Made by a program: the position numbers and the translations under genes. Under the pieces are notes generated by a model that saw only the letters and a program-made list of their open reading frames with translations, made no database searches and was not told the origin of the DNA. 10,872 bases of DNA from an uncultured Sphingomonas sp. Its GTDB lineage: Bacteria > Pseudomonadota > Alphaproteobacteria > Sphingomonadales > Sphingomonadaceae. This document shows, in pieces, positions 1-6,349 of this stretch (position 1 is the first letter of the stretch; each line of letters starts with the position of its first letter). The stretch covers positions 1 to 10,872 of the forward strand of contig CAMPJH010000040.1 of NCBI GenBank assembly GCA_946886845.1. The letters run 5' to 3'.

Positions 1-3
1 TGC

Positions 4-78
4 TGGAGCGGGCGAAGGGATTCGAACCCTCGACCCCAACCTTGGCAAGGTTGTGCTCTACCCCTGAGCTACGCCCGC
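4..78 (-). tRNA. tRNA-Gly (anticodon GCC)
   Basis: Read on the minus strand this is a complete tRNA. The 7-bp acceptor stem pairs GCGGGCG with CGCCCGC and is followed by discriminator U and an encoded CCA (positions 6-4). A D-arm begins GTAGCTCAG, and the T-arm contains GGTTCGAATCC. The anticodon loop reads TTGCCAA, which puts anticodon GCC at 46-44 and so decodes glycine GGC and GGU codons. GGC is a very frequent codon in this high-GC genome. The gene stands alone here; the next gene leaves on the opposite strand, so the 79-228 gap must hold its promoter. Confidence 0.97.
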
Positions 79-123
79 TCTGAGCGTCAGCCGCGGCAGG
101 TTGCCGGCGGCAGGGTGGCGGGC

Positions 124-152
124 GCCTAGCATGGCATCAGCCCCCGCTGCAA
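124..152 (-). promoter_or_regulatory. Candidate promoter for tRNA-Gly
   Basis: On the minus strand TTGCAG (152-147) is separated by 17 bases from CTAGGC (129-124). This would start transcription near position 117 and give a pre-tRNA leader of about 38 bases. The -10 match is weak. The call rests on spacing and location only. Confidence 0.3.
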
Positions 153-167
153 GCGCTCCCGGTCGGG

Positions 168-196
168 TTGTGAGGGGCGCCGGCGAAGGCCATATG
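168..196 (+). promoter_or_regulatory. Candidate promoter for the thioredoxin/LON-domain operon
   Basis: TTGTGA (168-173) lies 17 bases before CATATG (191-196), predicting a start near 203 and a 5' leader of about 26 bases that contains the ribosome binding site. The -35 is fair and the -10 is weak. No better pair was seen in the 150-base gap after the tRNA. Confidence 0.3.
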
Positions 197-212
197 GGAA
201 TGCCAACAATGC

Positions 213-220
213 GAGGAAAG
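213..220 (+). promoter_or_regulatory. Ribosome binding site deciding a TTG start
   Basis: GAGGAAAG ends 8 bases before the TTG at 229. Read back in frame from 229 there is no ATG or GTG until upstream of this motif, so this purine-rich site is the main argument for a TTG start of the thioredoxin-family gene. Confidence 0.7.
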
Positions 221-228
221 GGCCGCAC

Positions 229-1137
229 TTGGCGACACTGGGATTGAGCGAAGCCGAACGCGAAGCCGTCGCCAGGCTCGAGCGCGAGGTCATCGAACCG
301 TCGATGACCAATCTCGTCCTGCTCGACTTCTGGGCGGAATGGTGCGGCCCCTGCAAGCAGCTCGGACCGGTGCTCGACAAGATCGCCGCCGACTATGCCG
401 ACAAAGGCGTCAGGCTGGTCAAGATCGACGTCGATGCCGACAAATTGATCGCCGCCCAGTTCCGGGTCCAGTCGATCCCGACGGTCTATGCTTTCTACCA
501 GGGCCAGCCAGTCGCCGACCTCACCAATTACCGCACCGAAGCGCAACTGACCCGGATCGTCGATCAGCTGATCGCGCAGCTCGGGGTCGGCGGCGAGGCC
601 GCGCCGCCGCAAGCCGATATCGGGCCGCTGATTGCGATGGGCGAGGAAGTGCTCGCCGGCGGCGACGCGGCGCGGGCCGTCGGTATCTTTCGGCAGGTTC
701 ATGAGATGGCGCCCGAGGATCCCGCTGCGCTCGGCGGCCTGGCAAGGGCGCTGATTGCCAACGGCGAAGGCGAAGAGGCGCGCACCCTCCTCGAGGGCGT
801 CTCGCCCGAACTGGCCAGCCAGGCGCCGGTCGCCCGGGCGCGGGCGGCGTTGGAAATGGCGTCGGCCGGAAGCGCGAGCGAAGCTGCGGAGCTGGAAAAG
901 GCGGTAGCCGCCAATCCCGACGACCTGCAGGCACGATTCGATCTCGCCGGCGCCAAGATGGCGTCGGGCGACCGCGACCGCGCCGCCGATGAGCTGCTCG
1001 CGATCATCGAGCGGGATAGGGATTGGAACGACGGCGCGGCGCGCAAGCGGCTGCTGCAGCTGATCGAGGCGCAGGGAATCGAGGACCAATGGGCACGCGC
1101 CCAGCGGCGCCGGCTGTCGGCTTTGCTGTTCACATGA
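229..1137 (+). CDS. CnoX-type thioredoxin with TPR-like C-terminus
   Basis: A 302-residue protein with a thioredoxin domain (about residues 8-112) and an alpha-helical TPR-like tail (about 125-302, with repeated A-rich helix pairs). The active site WCGPC is intact, with cysteines at 39 and 42, and the cis-proline follows in SIPT (P84). This two-part architecture is that of CnoX/YbbN, a chaperedoxin that protects proteins from oxidative aggregation and passes clients to GroEL and DnaK. In E. coli the CXXC is degenerate, whereas alphaproteobacterial members such as Caulobacter CnoX keep it, so redox activity is expected here. No signal peptide is present, so it is cytoplasmic. The start is TTG with GAGGAAAG 8 bases upstream. 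The stop overlaps the next gene by ATGA, implying translational coupling. The family assignment is secure; the client spectrum is inferred. Confidence 0.9.
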   Translation: MATLGLSEAEREAVARLEREVIEPSMTNLVLLDFWAEWCGPCKQLGPVLDKIAADYADKGVRLVKIDVDADKLIAAQFRVQSIPTVYAFYQGQPVADLTNYRTEAQLTRIVDQLIAQLGVGGEAAPPQADIGPLIAMGEEVLAGGDAARAVGIFRQVHEMAPEDPAALGGLARALIANGEGEEARTLLEGVSPELASQAPVARARAALEMASAGSASEAAELEKAVAANPDDLQARFDLAGAKMASGDRDRAADELLAIIERDRDWNDGAARKRLLQLIEAQGIEDQWARAQRRRLSALLFT

Positions 1138-1778
1138 GCGGCGCGCTGCCGATGCGGGCGCCCTTGTTCCCGATCGCCGGAGCAATCCTGTTCCCGCGCG
1201 CCCAGCTGCCGCTGCATATCTTCGAGCCACGCTATCGCGAGATGGTCCGCGACGCGGTCGACGGCGACGGCCATATCGCCATTATCCAGCCGCAGCTGGT
1301 CGAGATGCCCGACGACAGCGATCCGCCGCTCTACCGGGTCGGCTGCGTCGGCGAGATCGTCGGCCTGGAAGAGCTCGAGGGCGGCCGCTTCAACATCGTC
1401 CTCAATGGCTCGAACCGCTTTCGGCTGATCAATGAGGTCGATCTCGACACCGCCTATCGCAACGGCGACCTCGACGTCGGCGCTTTCGACGACCGCGAGC
1501 CGCCCGAGCTGGCGATGGCCCAGCGCGCCGAAGTCGAGCGCGAGGCGCAGCGGCTCGGCGATTCGCTCGGGCTAGCCGTCGACTGGTCGGCGGTCAGCCG
1601 GCTCGACGACGAAATGCTGGTCAACGCCATCGCCCAGGTCGCGCCGTTCGACGTCTCGGCAAAGCAGGCGCTGCTGGAGGCAGAGACCCTGGCCGGCCGC
1701 GCCGACCTGCTGGTCCAGCTGATGCAGTTCCTGCGGCTGAGCCAGGGCAGCGCCGAGCTTCAGCCGACGCTTCAATAA
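1134..1778 (+). CDS. LON substrate-binding (N-terminal) domain protein
   Basis: A 214-residue protein that matches the free-standing LON N-terminal domain family. The typical opening is visible: PLFPIAGAILFPRAQLPLHI followed by FEPRYREM (about residues 10-38), then a beta-rich stretch (GCVGEIVGLEELEGGRFNIV) and a helical end with the usual Q-rich LLVQLMQFL. It has no AAA+ module and no Ser-Lys protease domain, so it is not a protease; a role in substrate recognition or protein quality control is inferred from the family only. The start is the ATG in the ATGA overlap with the thioredoxin-family gene; the open frame continues upstream but that part is shadow. Pairing with a CnoX-like chaperone suggests a shared proteostasis role. 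It ends 4 bases from the convergent monooxygenase stop, with no terminator hairpin visible between them. Confidence 0.88.
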   Translation: MSGALPMRAPLFPIAGAILFPRAQLPLHIFEPRYREMVRDAVDGDGHIAIIQPQLVEMPDDSDPPLYRVGCVGEIVGLEELEGGRFNIVLNGSNRFRLINEVDLDTAYRNGDLDVGAFDDREPPELAMAQRAEVEREAQRLGDSLGLAVDWSAVSRLDDEMLVNAIAQVAPFDVSAKQALLEAETLAGRADLLVQLMQFLRLSQGSAELQPTLQ

Positions 1779-1782
1779 TCGC

Positions 1783-3000
1783 TTAGATCGGCAATCCGCG
1801 AAGCAGCAGCGGCAGGTCGCCGCTGGTGCCGCGCGCTTCCGCCATCAGCCGGTTCCTGACCGGGGCGATGCGGTCGATCAGGCCCATTCCGAAGCGGCGG
1901 ACGGCGGAGGCCGTCCTGCCGGGGATGGCGTAAATCCGGGTCAGGCTGTCGGTCGCGAAGGCCACCGACAGGGCATCGAGCGAGCGCCAACGCTGGTAGC
2001 GGTCGAGCAGCTGGCGGTCGCCGAGATCGAGCCCGAGCCGCGCACCCTCGACCAGTACCTGCGCGAGGGCCGCGCCGTCGCGGAAGCCGAGGTTGAGGCC
2101 CTGGCCGGCGATCGGGTGGATCGCGTGCGCCGAATCGCCGACCAGCGCCAGCCGATGCGCGGTGATCTGCGCGGCATGGTGGAATCCGAGCGGGTAAGTG
2201 GAGCGCGGCGCGGCGAGCGCGATCGTGCCGAGGAAGCCGCCCATCGCCGCGCGTGCCTCGGCGGCGAAATCCTCGTCGCTCAGCGACAGCAATCCCGGCG
2301 CGTCGTCCTTGCGCACCGACCAGACGATTGCCGAGCGGTGGCCGGTATCGTCGTCGGTCATCGGCAGCAGCGCGAACGGCCCCGAAGGATAGAAAATTTC
2401 GTAGGCGACATTGTCGTGCGGCCGCTCGTGGCGGAGCACCGAGACGATCGCGCAATGATCGTAGCGCCAGCGCGCGATCCGTATTCCGGCGGCTTCGCGC
2501 ATCGGCGAGTTGCGGCCGTCGGCGGCGATCAGCAGCGGCGCGCACAGCTTGCGGCCGTCTTCGAGCGCGACGACGACTCCGTGGTCGCCGCGATCGACGC
2601 CGGCGACCCGCGACTTCCACAGCAACCAAAGTTGACGGCCGGCCTCGGCGCGGGCCCTGAGGGTGGCGCGCAGGTGGCGATTCTCGTGCATGTGGCCGAG
2701 GGGGTCGTCGCCGGCTTCCGGCTCGAACGCCAATCCGCCGGACTCCAGCCCGTCGGCGACCTGGATCTTGCGGATCGGGCAGCCGGGCGCCGGGAAATGA
2801 TCGGCGACCCCGGTCGCTTCGAGCATCCGCATCGAGCTCGACGAGACGGCGCTGGTGCGGCCGTCGAAGGCGGTGTCGAGACGCTCGTCGGGATCGGCGG
2901 GGTCGACGATGATCGCCGACAGACCGCCCGAATCGAGCGCCGCGGCCAAAGCCAGGCCGACCAGTCCGCCGCCGAGGATGATGACGTCCGCACGATCCAT
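1783..3000 (-). CDS. UbiH/UbiF/COQ6-family FAD monooxygenase (ubiquinone biosynthesis hydroxylase)
   Basis: A 405-residue group A flavoprotein hydroxylase. An N-terminal Rossmann nucleotide-binding motif reads VIILGGGLVGLALA (residues 6-19). DGRTSAVS resembles the family's DxR.xAls segment. The FAD-binding signature GDSAHAIHPIAGQGLNLG starts near residue 288 and has the conserved GD dyad and PxxGQGxNLG. Members hydroxylate the ring of ubiquinone precursors using NAD(P)H, O2 and FAD at the inner face of the membrane. Which ring position (C1, C5 or C6) is modified cannot be read from the sequence; relaxed specificity is common in alphaproteobacteria, so no gene symbol is given. The start at 3000 was chosen because it places the Rossmann motif at the usual distance from the N-terminus; the frame stays open to a TTG at 3078. 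No strong Shine-Dalgarno is seen (GAGGGA lies about 15 bases upstream). It is transcribed divergently from ftsK. Confidence 0.88.
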   Translation of the reverse strand: MDRADVIILGGGLVGLALAAALDSGGLSAIIVDPADPDERLDTAFDGRTSAVSSSSMRMLEATGVADHFPAPGCPIRKIQVADGLESGGLAFEPEAGDDPLGHMHENRHLRATLRARAEAGRQLWLLWKSRVAGVDRGDHGVVVALEDGRKLCAPLLIAADGRNSPMREAAGIRIARWRYDHCAIVSVLRHERPHDNVAYEIFYPSGPFALLPMTDDDTGHRSAIVWSVRKDDAPGLLSLSDEDFAAEARAAMGGFLGTIALAAPRSTYPLGFHHAAQITAHRLALVGDSAHAIHPIAGQGLNLGFRDGAALAQVLVEGARLGLDLGDRQLLDRYQRWRSLDALSVAFATDSLTRIYAIPGRTASAVRRFGMGLIDRIAPVRNRLMAEARGTSGDLPLLLRGLPI

Positions 3001-3113
3001 TCGACCGCGCTCTAGTCCCTCAAATCCGCCATTGCGAGCGCAAGGCGACGACTTCGCTTGCCCGCGAGTCCAGGACAAGGCATTTTAAGCACAGCAATTT
3101 TGGGGGTGGGACG

Positions 3114-5426
3114 ATGGCAACGGCTGCGGCGCGGCCAAAAGATCTGGGACCGGACTGGCGCGACCGGCTGCGCCAGTCGTTTCGCCGCCTGGCGGTGCGC
3201 GGCTGGGGGGCGCTGCTGGTCGCGGTCGCGGTCGCCGGCGCGGTCGCGCTGGCTTCGCACAACAGCACCGACCCGTCGTTCACCACCGCGGCCGGCGGAC
3301 CGCCGGCGAACTGGCTGGGAGCATTCGGCGCCTATTTCAGCGACCTGACCCTGCTGCTGTTCGGAATCGGCGGCGCGTTGTTCGTTCCGGTAATCGGGCT
3401 TGCCGGCCTCAGGATGATCCGCCTCGGCCCGCCCGGACGCACTGGACGTGCGCTGCTACTGACGGCGATCGCTGCAATGCTGGTCGGAATTGCGCTGAGC
3501 CTGACCAGCGGTTCGGCGGTGTCGGGCCTGCCAAGCGGCTGGGGGGGAGCGGTCGGACTTGCAGCCGCCAACGGGCTCGATTCGGCGATCGCGCTGATTC
3601 CCGATCCGCGCTTCGTCGTGCCGACACGGATCGCCTTGCTCGTCCTGTTCGCGGCTGCCGGCCTGGCGCTCGCCTGGTTCGCGCTCGGCCTGACCGCGAG
3701 CGAACGCGGCTGGTTCGGAAACCTGTTCACCCGCTCCCCGCGGATCAAGGCCGCCCCACGGCGGACCGAGCAGCTGCGCGACGAGGAAGCCTCCGCGGCT
3801 GCTCCGCCAAGGTCTCGTCCGGCCGTCGCGGTTTCCGAACCGGCATCGCCCCTGGCTCGCTCAAGGACCGCCATCGCCCGCAACGCCGCTCAGCCCGGGC
3901 TGGCGCTCGGAGATAGCTATGTTCTCCCCGATGTCGCTTTGCTTTCGCGCCCGGTCGAGAAGGGCCGCGTCCCGATCGATCGCGCGGCGCTCGAACGCAA
4001 CGCGAAAATCCTCGAAGCGGTGCTCGAAGACTTCAACGTGCGCGGCAATATCGTCGAGGTTCGCCCCGGCCCCGTCGTCACCATGTACGAGCTGGAGCCG
4101 GCGAGCGGCATCAAGGCCAGTCGGGTCATTGCCCTTGCCGACGACATCGCCCGCAACATGCAGGCAATTTCCGCGCGGGTGGCGATCATCCCCGGCCGAA
4201 GCGTGATCGGAATCGAGCTTCCGAATGCACGCCGCGAAAGTGTCACCTTGTCGGAGCTGGTCGCGACCGACGTCTTCGCCGATGAATCCATGGCCCTGCC
4301 GCTGATCCTCGGCAAGAACATCGCCGGAGACGCCGTGATCGCCGACCTGGCGCCGATGCCGCACCTGCTGGTCGCCGGAACCACCGGATCGGGCAAGTCG
4401 GTCGGCCTCAACTGCATGATCCTGTCGCTGCTCTACCGGCTCAATCCCGACGAATGCCGGATGATCCTGATCGACCCGAAGATGCTCGAGCTCAGCACCT
4501 ACGAAGGGATCCCGCACTTGCTGGCGCCGGTGGTGACCGAGCCGGGCAAGGCGATCCGTGCGCTCAAATGGACCGTCGAGCAGATGGAGGAGCGCTATCG
4601 GATGATGGCCAACCTCGGCGTCCGCGCTCTGCCGAGCTTCAACCAGAAGGTCCGCGACGCCAAGGCCAAGGGGGCCCAGCTCGGCCGCCGCGTCCAGACC
4701 GGCTACAATGCCGACACCGGCCAGCCGATATACGAGCTCGAGCAGCTCGACTATGACGTGCTGCCGCAGATCGTCGTCGTCGTCGACGAGCTCGCCGATT
4801 TGATGATGACGGCGGGCAAGGAAGTCGAGTTCCTGATCCAGCGGCTGGCGCAGAAGGCGCGCGCCGCAGGAATCCATTTGATCATGGCGACCCAGCGGCC
4901 GTCGGTCGACGTCATCACCGGCGTCATCAAGGCCAACCTTCCGACCCGGATCAGCTTCCAGGTCACCAGCAAGATCGACAGCCGAACGATCCTCGGCGAG
5001 CAGGGCGCCGAACAGCTGCTCGGCAAGGGCGACATGCTGTACATGCCGGGCGGCAAGCAGATCGTCAGGGTCCACGGCCCGTTCGTCTCCGACGAGGAAG
5101 TCCGCGCGGTCGCTGAGCATTGGCGCAAGCAGGGCACGCCCGAATATATCCAGGCGGTCACCGAGGAGCCGGAGGACGGCGGCTACCTATTCGACGGCCA
5201 GCCGACCGGCGAGGACGATCCCGAGACCCAATTGTACAGGAAGGCAGTGCAGATCGTCGCCGAGAGCCAGAAGGCGTCGGTTTCGTACCTGCAGCGCCAG
5301 CTTCGGGTCGGCTACAACAGCGCGGCGCGGCTGATCGAGCGGATGGAGAAGGACGGCAAGGTCGGAATGCCCGACCATGTCGGCCGCCGCGAGGTGCTGA
5401 TCGACCCCGACGGCCACCCGATCTGA
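3114..5426 (+). CDS. ftsK: FtsK/SpoIIIE-family DNA translocase
   Basis: A 770-residue septal DNA translocase. The N-terminus holds a FtsK-type membrane domain with hydrophobic segments at about 31-48, 78-100, 112-131 and 171-193. A basic, Pro/Ala-rich linker (about 200-265) follows, short compared with that of E. coli FtsK (whole protein 1329 residues). The motor contains Walker A GTTGSGKS (422-429, K428), Walker B VVVVDELADLM (D558, E559) and the family segment MATQRPSVDVITGVIKANLP. A C-terminal winged-helix gamma domain (about 703-766, with SVSYLQRQLRVGYNSAARLI) reads KOPS-type polar sequences and activates XerCD at dif. The protein anchors at the division septum and pumps chromosome ends into daughter cells. 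The start ATG is preceded by a G-rich stretch only 3 bases away, a poor Shine-Dalgarno. Downstream lie a hairpin and lolA. Confidence 0.96.
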   Translation: MATAAARPKDLGPDWRDRLRQSFRRLAVRGWGALLVAVAVAGAVALASHNSTDPSFTTAAGGPPANWLGAFGAYFSDLTLLLFGIGGALFVPVIGLAGLRMIRLGPPGRTGRALLLTAIAAMLVGIALSLTSGSAVSGLPSGWGGAVGLAAANGLDSAIALIPDPRFVVPTRIALLVLFAAAGLALAWFALGLTASERGWFGNLFTRSPRIKAAPRRTEQLRDEEASAAAPPRSRPAVAVSEPASPLARSRTAIARNAAQPGLALGDSYVLPDVALLSRPVEKGRVPIDRAALERNAKILEAVLEDFNVRGNIVEVRPGPVVTMYELEPASGIKASRVIALADDIARNMQAISARVAIIPGRSVIGIELPNARRESVTLSELVATDVFADESMALPLILGKNIAGDAVIADLAPMPHLLVAGTTGSGKSVGLNCMILSLLYRLNPDECRMILIDPKMLELSTYEGIPHLLAPVVTEPGKAIRALKWTVEQMEERYRMMANLGVRALPSFNQKVRDAKAKGAQLGRRVQTGYNADTGQPIYELEQLDYDVLPQIVVVVDELADLMMTAGKEVEFLIQRLAQKARAAGIHLIMATQRPSVDVITGVIKANLPTRISFQVTSKIDSRTILGEQGAEQLLGKGDMLYMPGGKQIVRVHGPFVSDEEVRAVAEHWRKQGTPEYIQAVTEEPEDGGYLFDGQPTGEDDPETQLYRKAVQIVAESQKASVSYLQRQLRVGYNSAARLIERMEKDGKVGMPDHVGRREVLIDPDGHPI

Positions 5427-5439
5427 CGTTCGGCCGAGC

Positions 5440-5467
5440 CTGAACCTGCGGGAACCGGCGGGTTCAG
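5440..5467 (+). terminator. Inverted repeat after ftsK, possible weak terminator
   Basis: CTGAACC (5440-5446) pairs with GGTTCAG (5461-5467). The stem extends inward through a G-U and two more pairs to 10 bp, with an 8-base GC-rich loop. No U-tract follows, so it is not a canonical intrinsic terminator. It could stabilise the ftsK mRNA 3' end or limit read-through into lolA. Confidence 0.4.
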
Positions 5468-5522
5468 AGCGCATTCAAGCGGAAACCGCCAAATTCCGGC
5501 AAAATCCCCGAGGAGCTTTTCA

Positions 5523-6143
5523 ATGTCCTTCGTTACCCGTTTCGCGCGCGCGCTGGTGCCGATCGCGCTCATCGCCGCGCCAGCCGCTGCGCCCGCCGCG
5601 ACTCCGGCCGACCTCGCCAAGATTCAGGCGCACCTCGGCGCGGTTACGACGATGACGGCGAATTTCGTCCAGACCGACGCCAAGGGCCAGTCCCTGACCG
5701 GTACCCTGCAACTGAAGCGGCCCGGCCGAATCCGGTTCGAATACGGCCGCGGGGTCAATGTGCTGGTCGTCGCCGACGGCAGGAACCTGACGTTCCTCGA
5801 TTATGACGTCGGCCAGAAGTCGAGCTGGCAGCTCAACAAGACGCCGCTCGGCATCCTGCTGTCGTCCAATCCCGACATCAAGCGGATCGCGCGGATGGTC
5901 GACGACAAGGACCCGCGAGTGCTCGTGGTCCGAGCCCAGGACCCGTATCACAAGGAATATGGGATCCTGATCCTGGCCTTCATCCGCGAAGCCTCGGCGC
6001 CGGGCGGCCTGCGGCTCTACGGCTGGACCGCGGTCGACGCACAGGGCAAGCGCACCCAGGTGCGGTTGTCGAACCAGCGCTACAATGTCGCGGTGCCGGC
6101 GAGCGCCTTCACGTACGCCGAGCCGAAGAAAAGGCGCGGTTAA
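5523..6143 (+). CDS. lolA: LolA-family outer-membrane lipoprotein carrier
   Basis: A 206-residue secreted protein. A basic-hydrophobic signal peptide (residues 1 to about 23-26, Ala-rich end) is followed by the LolA fold: MTANFVQTDAKGQSLTGTL (about 41-59), the diagnostic RPGRIRFEYG (about 64-73), and DGRNLTFLDYDVGQKSSWQL. LolA accepts lipoproteins released by LolCDE in the inner membrane and carries them through the periplasm to the outer membrane. Alphaproteobacteria often lack LolB, and none is in this window. AGGAG (5511-5515) lies 7 bases before the ATG. It follows ftsK by 96 bases, in the order ftsK-lolA-xth that I recall from sphingomonads. The DUF3576 lipoprotein later in the window would be a plausible client if it is outer-membrane sorted, which is inference. 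Confidence 0.92.
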   Translation: MSFVTRFARALVPIALIAAPAAAPAATPADLAKIQAHLGAVTTMTANFVQTDAKGQSLTGTLQLKRPGRIRFEYGRGVNVLVVADGRNLTFLDYDVGQKSSWQLNKTPLGILLSSNPDIKRIARMVDDKDPRVLVVRAQDPYHKEYGILILAFIREASAPGGLRLYGWTAVDAQGKRTQVRLSNQRYNVAVPASAFTYAEPKKRRG

Positions 6144-6172
6144 AACCGTAGCAGATGAAAACGCGTTCATCG

Positions 6173-6200
6173 CTGCGTCAGCAAGCGGAGCGTATATAAC
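6173..6200 (+). promoter_or_regulatory. Candidate promoter of the lolA-xth intergenic RNA
   Basis: A clear -10-like TATAAC (6195-6200, inside TATATAAC) has CTGCGT 16 bases upstream (6173-6178) as a weak -35. A start 6-8 bases downstream would fall at 6206-6208, exactly at the 5' edge of the GATTGCCGC stem arm. The -10 hexamer is the same as the one proposed upstream of the DUF3576 gene. Confidence 0.4.
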
Positions 6201-6204
6201 GGAC

Positions 6205-6321
6205 GATTGCCGCACTTGGCTTGGGGTTTCCCCCTGTTACCCGGGCCCGCGGCAATCCCTTGCGTGACGAACGCTTGGCCGGCCCTCGCTCCATGCCCCC
6301 GGAGCGAGGGCCTTTTTCTTT
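6205..6321 (+). ncRNA. Candidate small RNA with intrinsic terminator, family unknown
   Basis: About 115 bases of structured sequence lie in the lolA-xth gap. A perfect 9-bp stem pairs GATTGCCGC (6205-6213) with GCGGCAATC (6249-6257). It encloses a 35-base region with a possible inner hairpin GGGG-TTT-CCCC (6223-6233) and an unpaired pyrimidine-rich stretch. A small hairpin GCGT/ACGC (6262-6274) follows, then the strong terminator at 6281-6321. A -10-like TATAAC sits at the right distance for a 5' end at the first stem. It contains none of the signatures I know for tmRNA, SRP RNA, RNase P or 6S RNA, and I cannot name a family. It could instead be the lolA 3' UTR or a leader that controls xth. 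An independent transcript is inferred from promoter, stem and terminator fitting together. Confidence 0.45.
6281..6321 (+). terminator. Strong rho-independent terminator
   Basis: A perfect 12-bp GC-rich stem, GGCCCTCGCTCC (6281-6292) with GGAGCGAGGGCC (6301-6312), has an 8-base loop and is followed directly by TTTTTCTTT (6313-6321). This is a textbook intrinsic terminator on the plus strand. It ends whatever is transcribed from lolA or from the 6195 promoter, and lies just 28 bases before xth. Confidence 0.93.
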
Positions 6322-6349
6322 CCGGAAGCGACAGGCTAAGCGGCAAGAC

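Noticed and set aside
58..1230. 390-residue minus-strand open frame opposite the thioredoxin-family gene
   Set aside because: It is an antisense shadow of a recognised gene in high-GC DNA; the product is Arg/Ala/Gly-rich with no family motif, and it runs through the tRNA.
2116..3015. 299-residue plus-strand open frame opposite the UbiH-like gene
   Set aside because: Antisense shadow; the minus strand carries the FAD-binding signatures.
3861..5120. 419-residue minus-strand open frame opposite ftsK
   Set aside because: Shadow of the FtsK motor domain; its Asp/Arg/His-rich composition is typical of reverse frames of GC-rich genes, and ftsK shows clear Walker motifs.
6155..6199. 14-codon ATG-TAA frame before the intergenic RNA, as a possible leader peptide
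   Set aside because: No Shine-Dalgarno, no run of a regulatory amino acid, and it ends inside the -10-like box; chance is the simpler explanation.
6293..6295. ATG as an upstream start for xth
   Set aside because: In frame but located in the terminator loop; it adds residues absent from the family, and the U-tract would precede its product.
6163..6321. 6S RNA as the identity of the lolA-xth RNA
   Set aside because: The 5' and 3' ends do not close one long stem around a central bubble, and the length is short for 6S.
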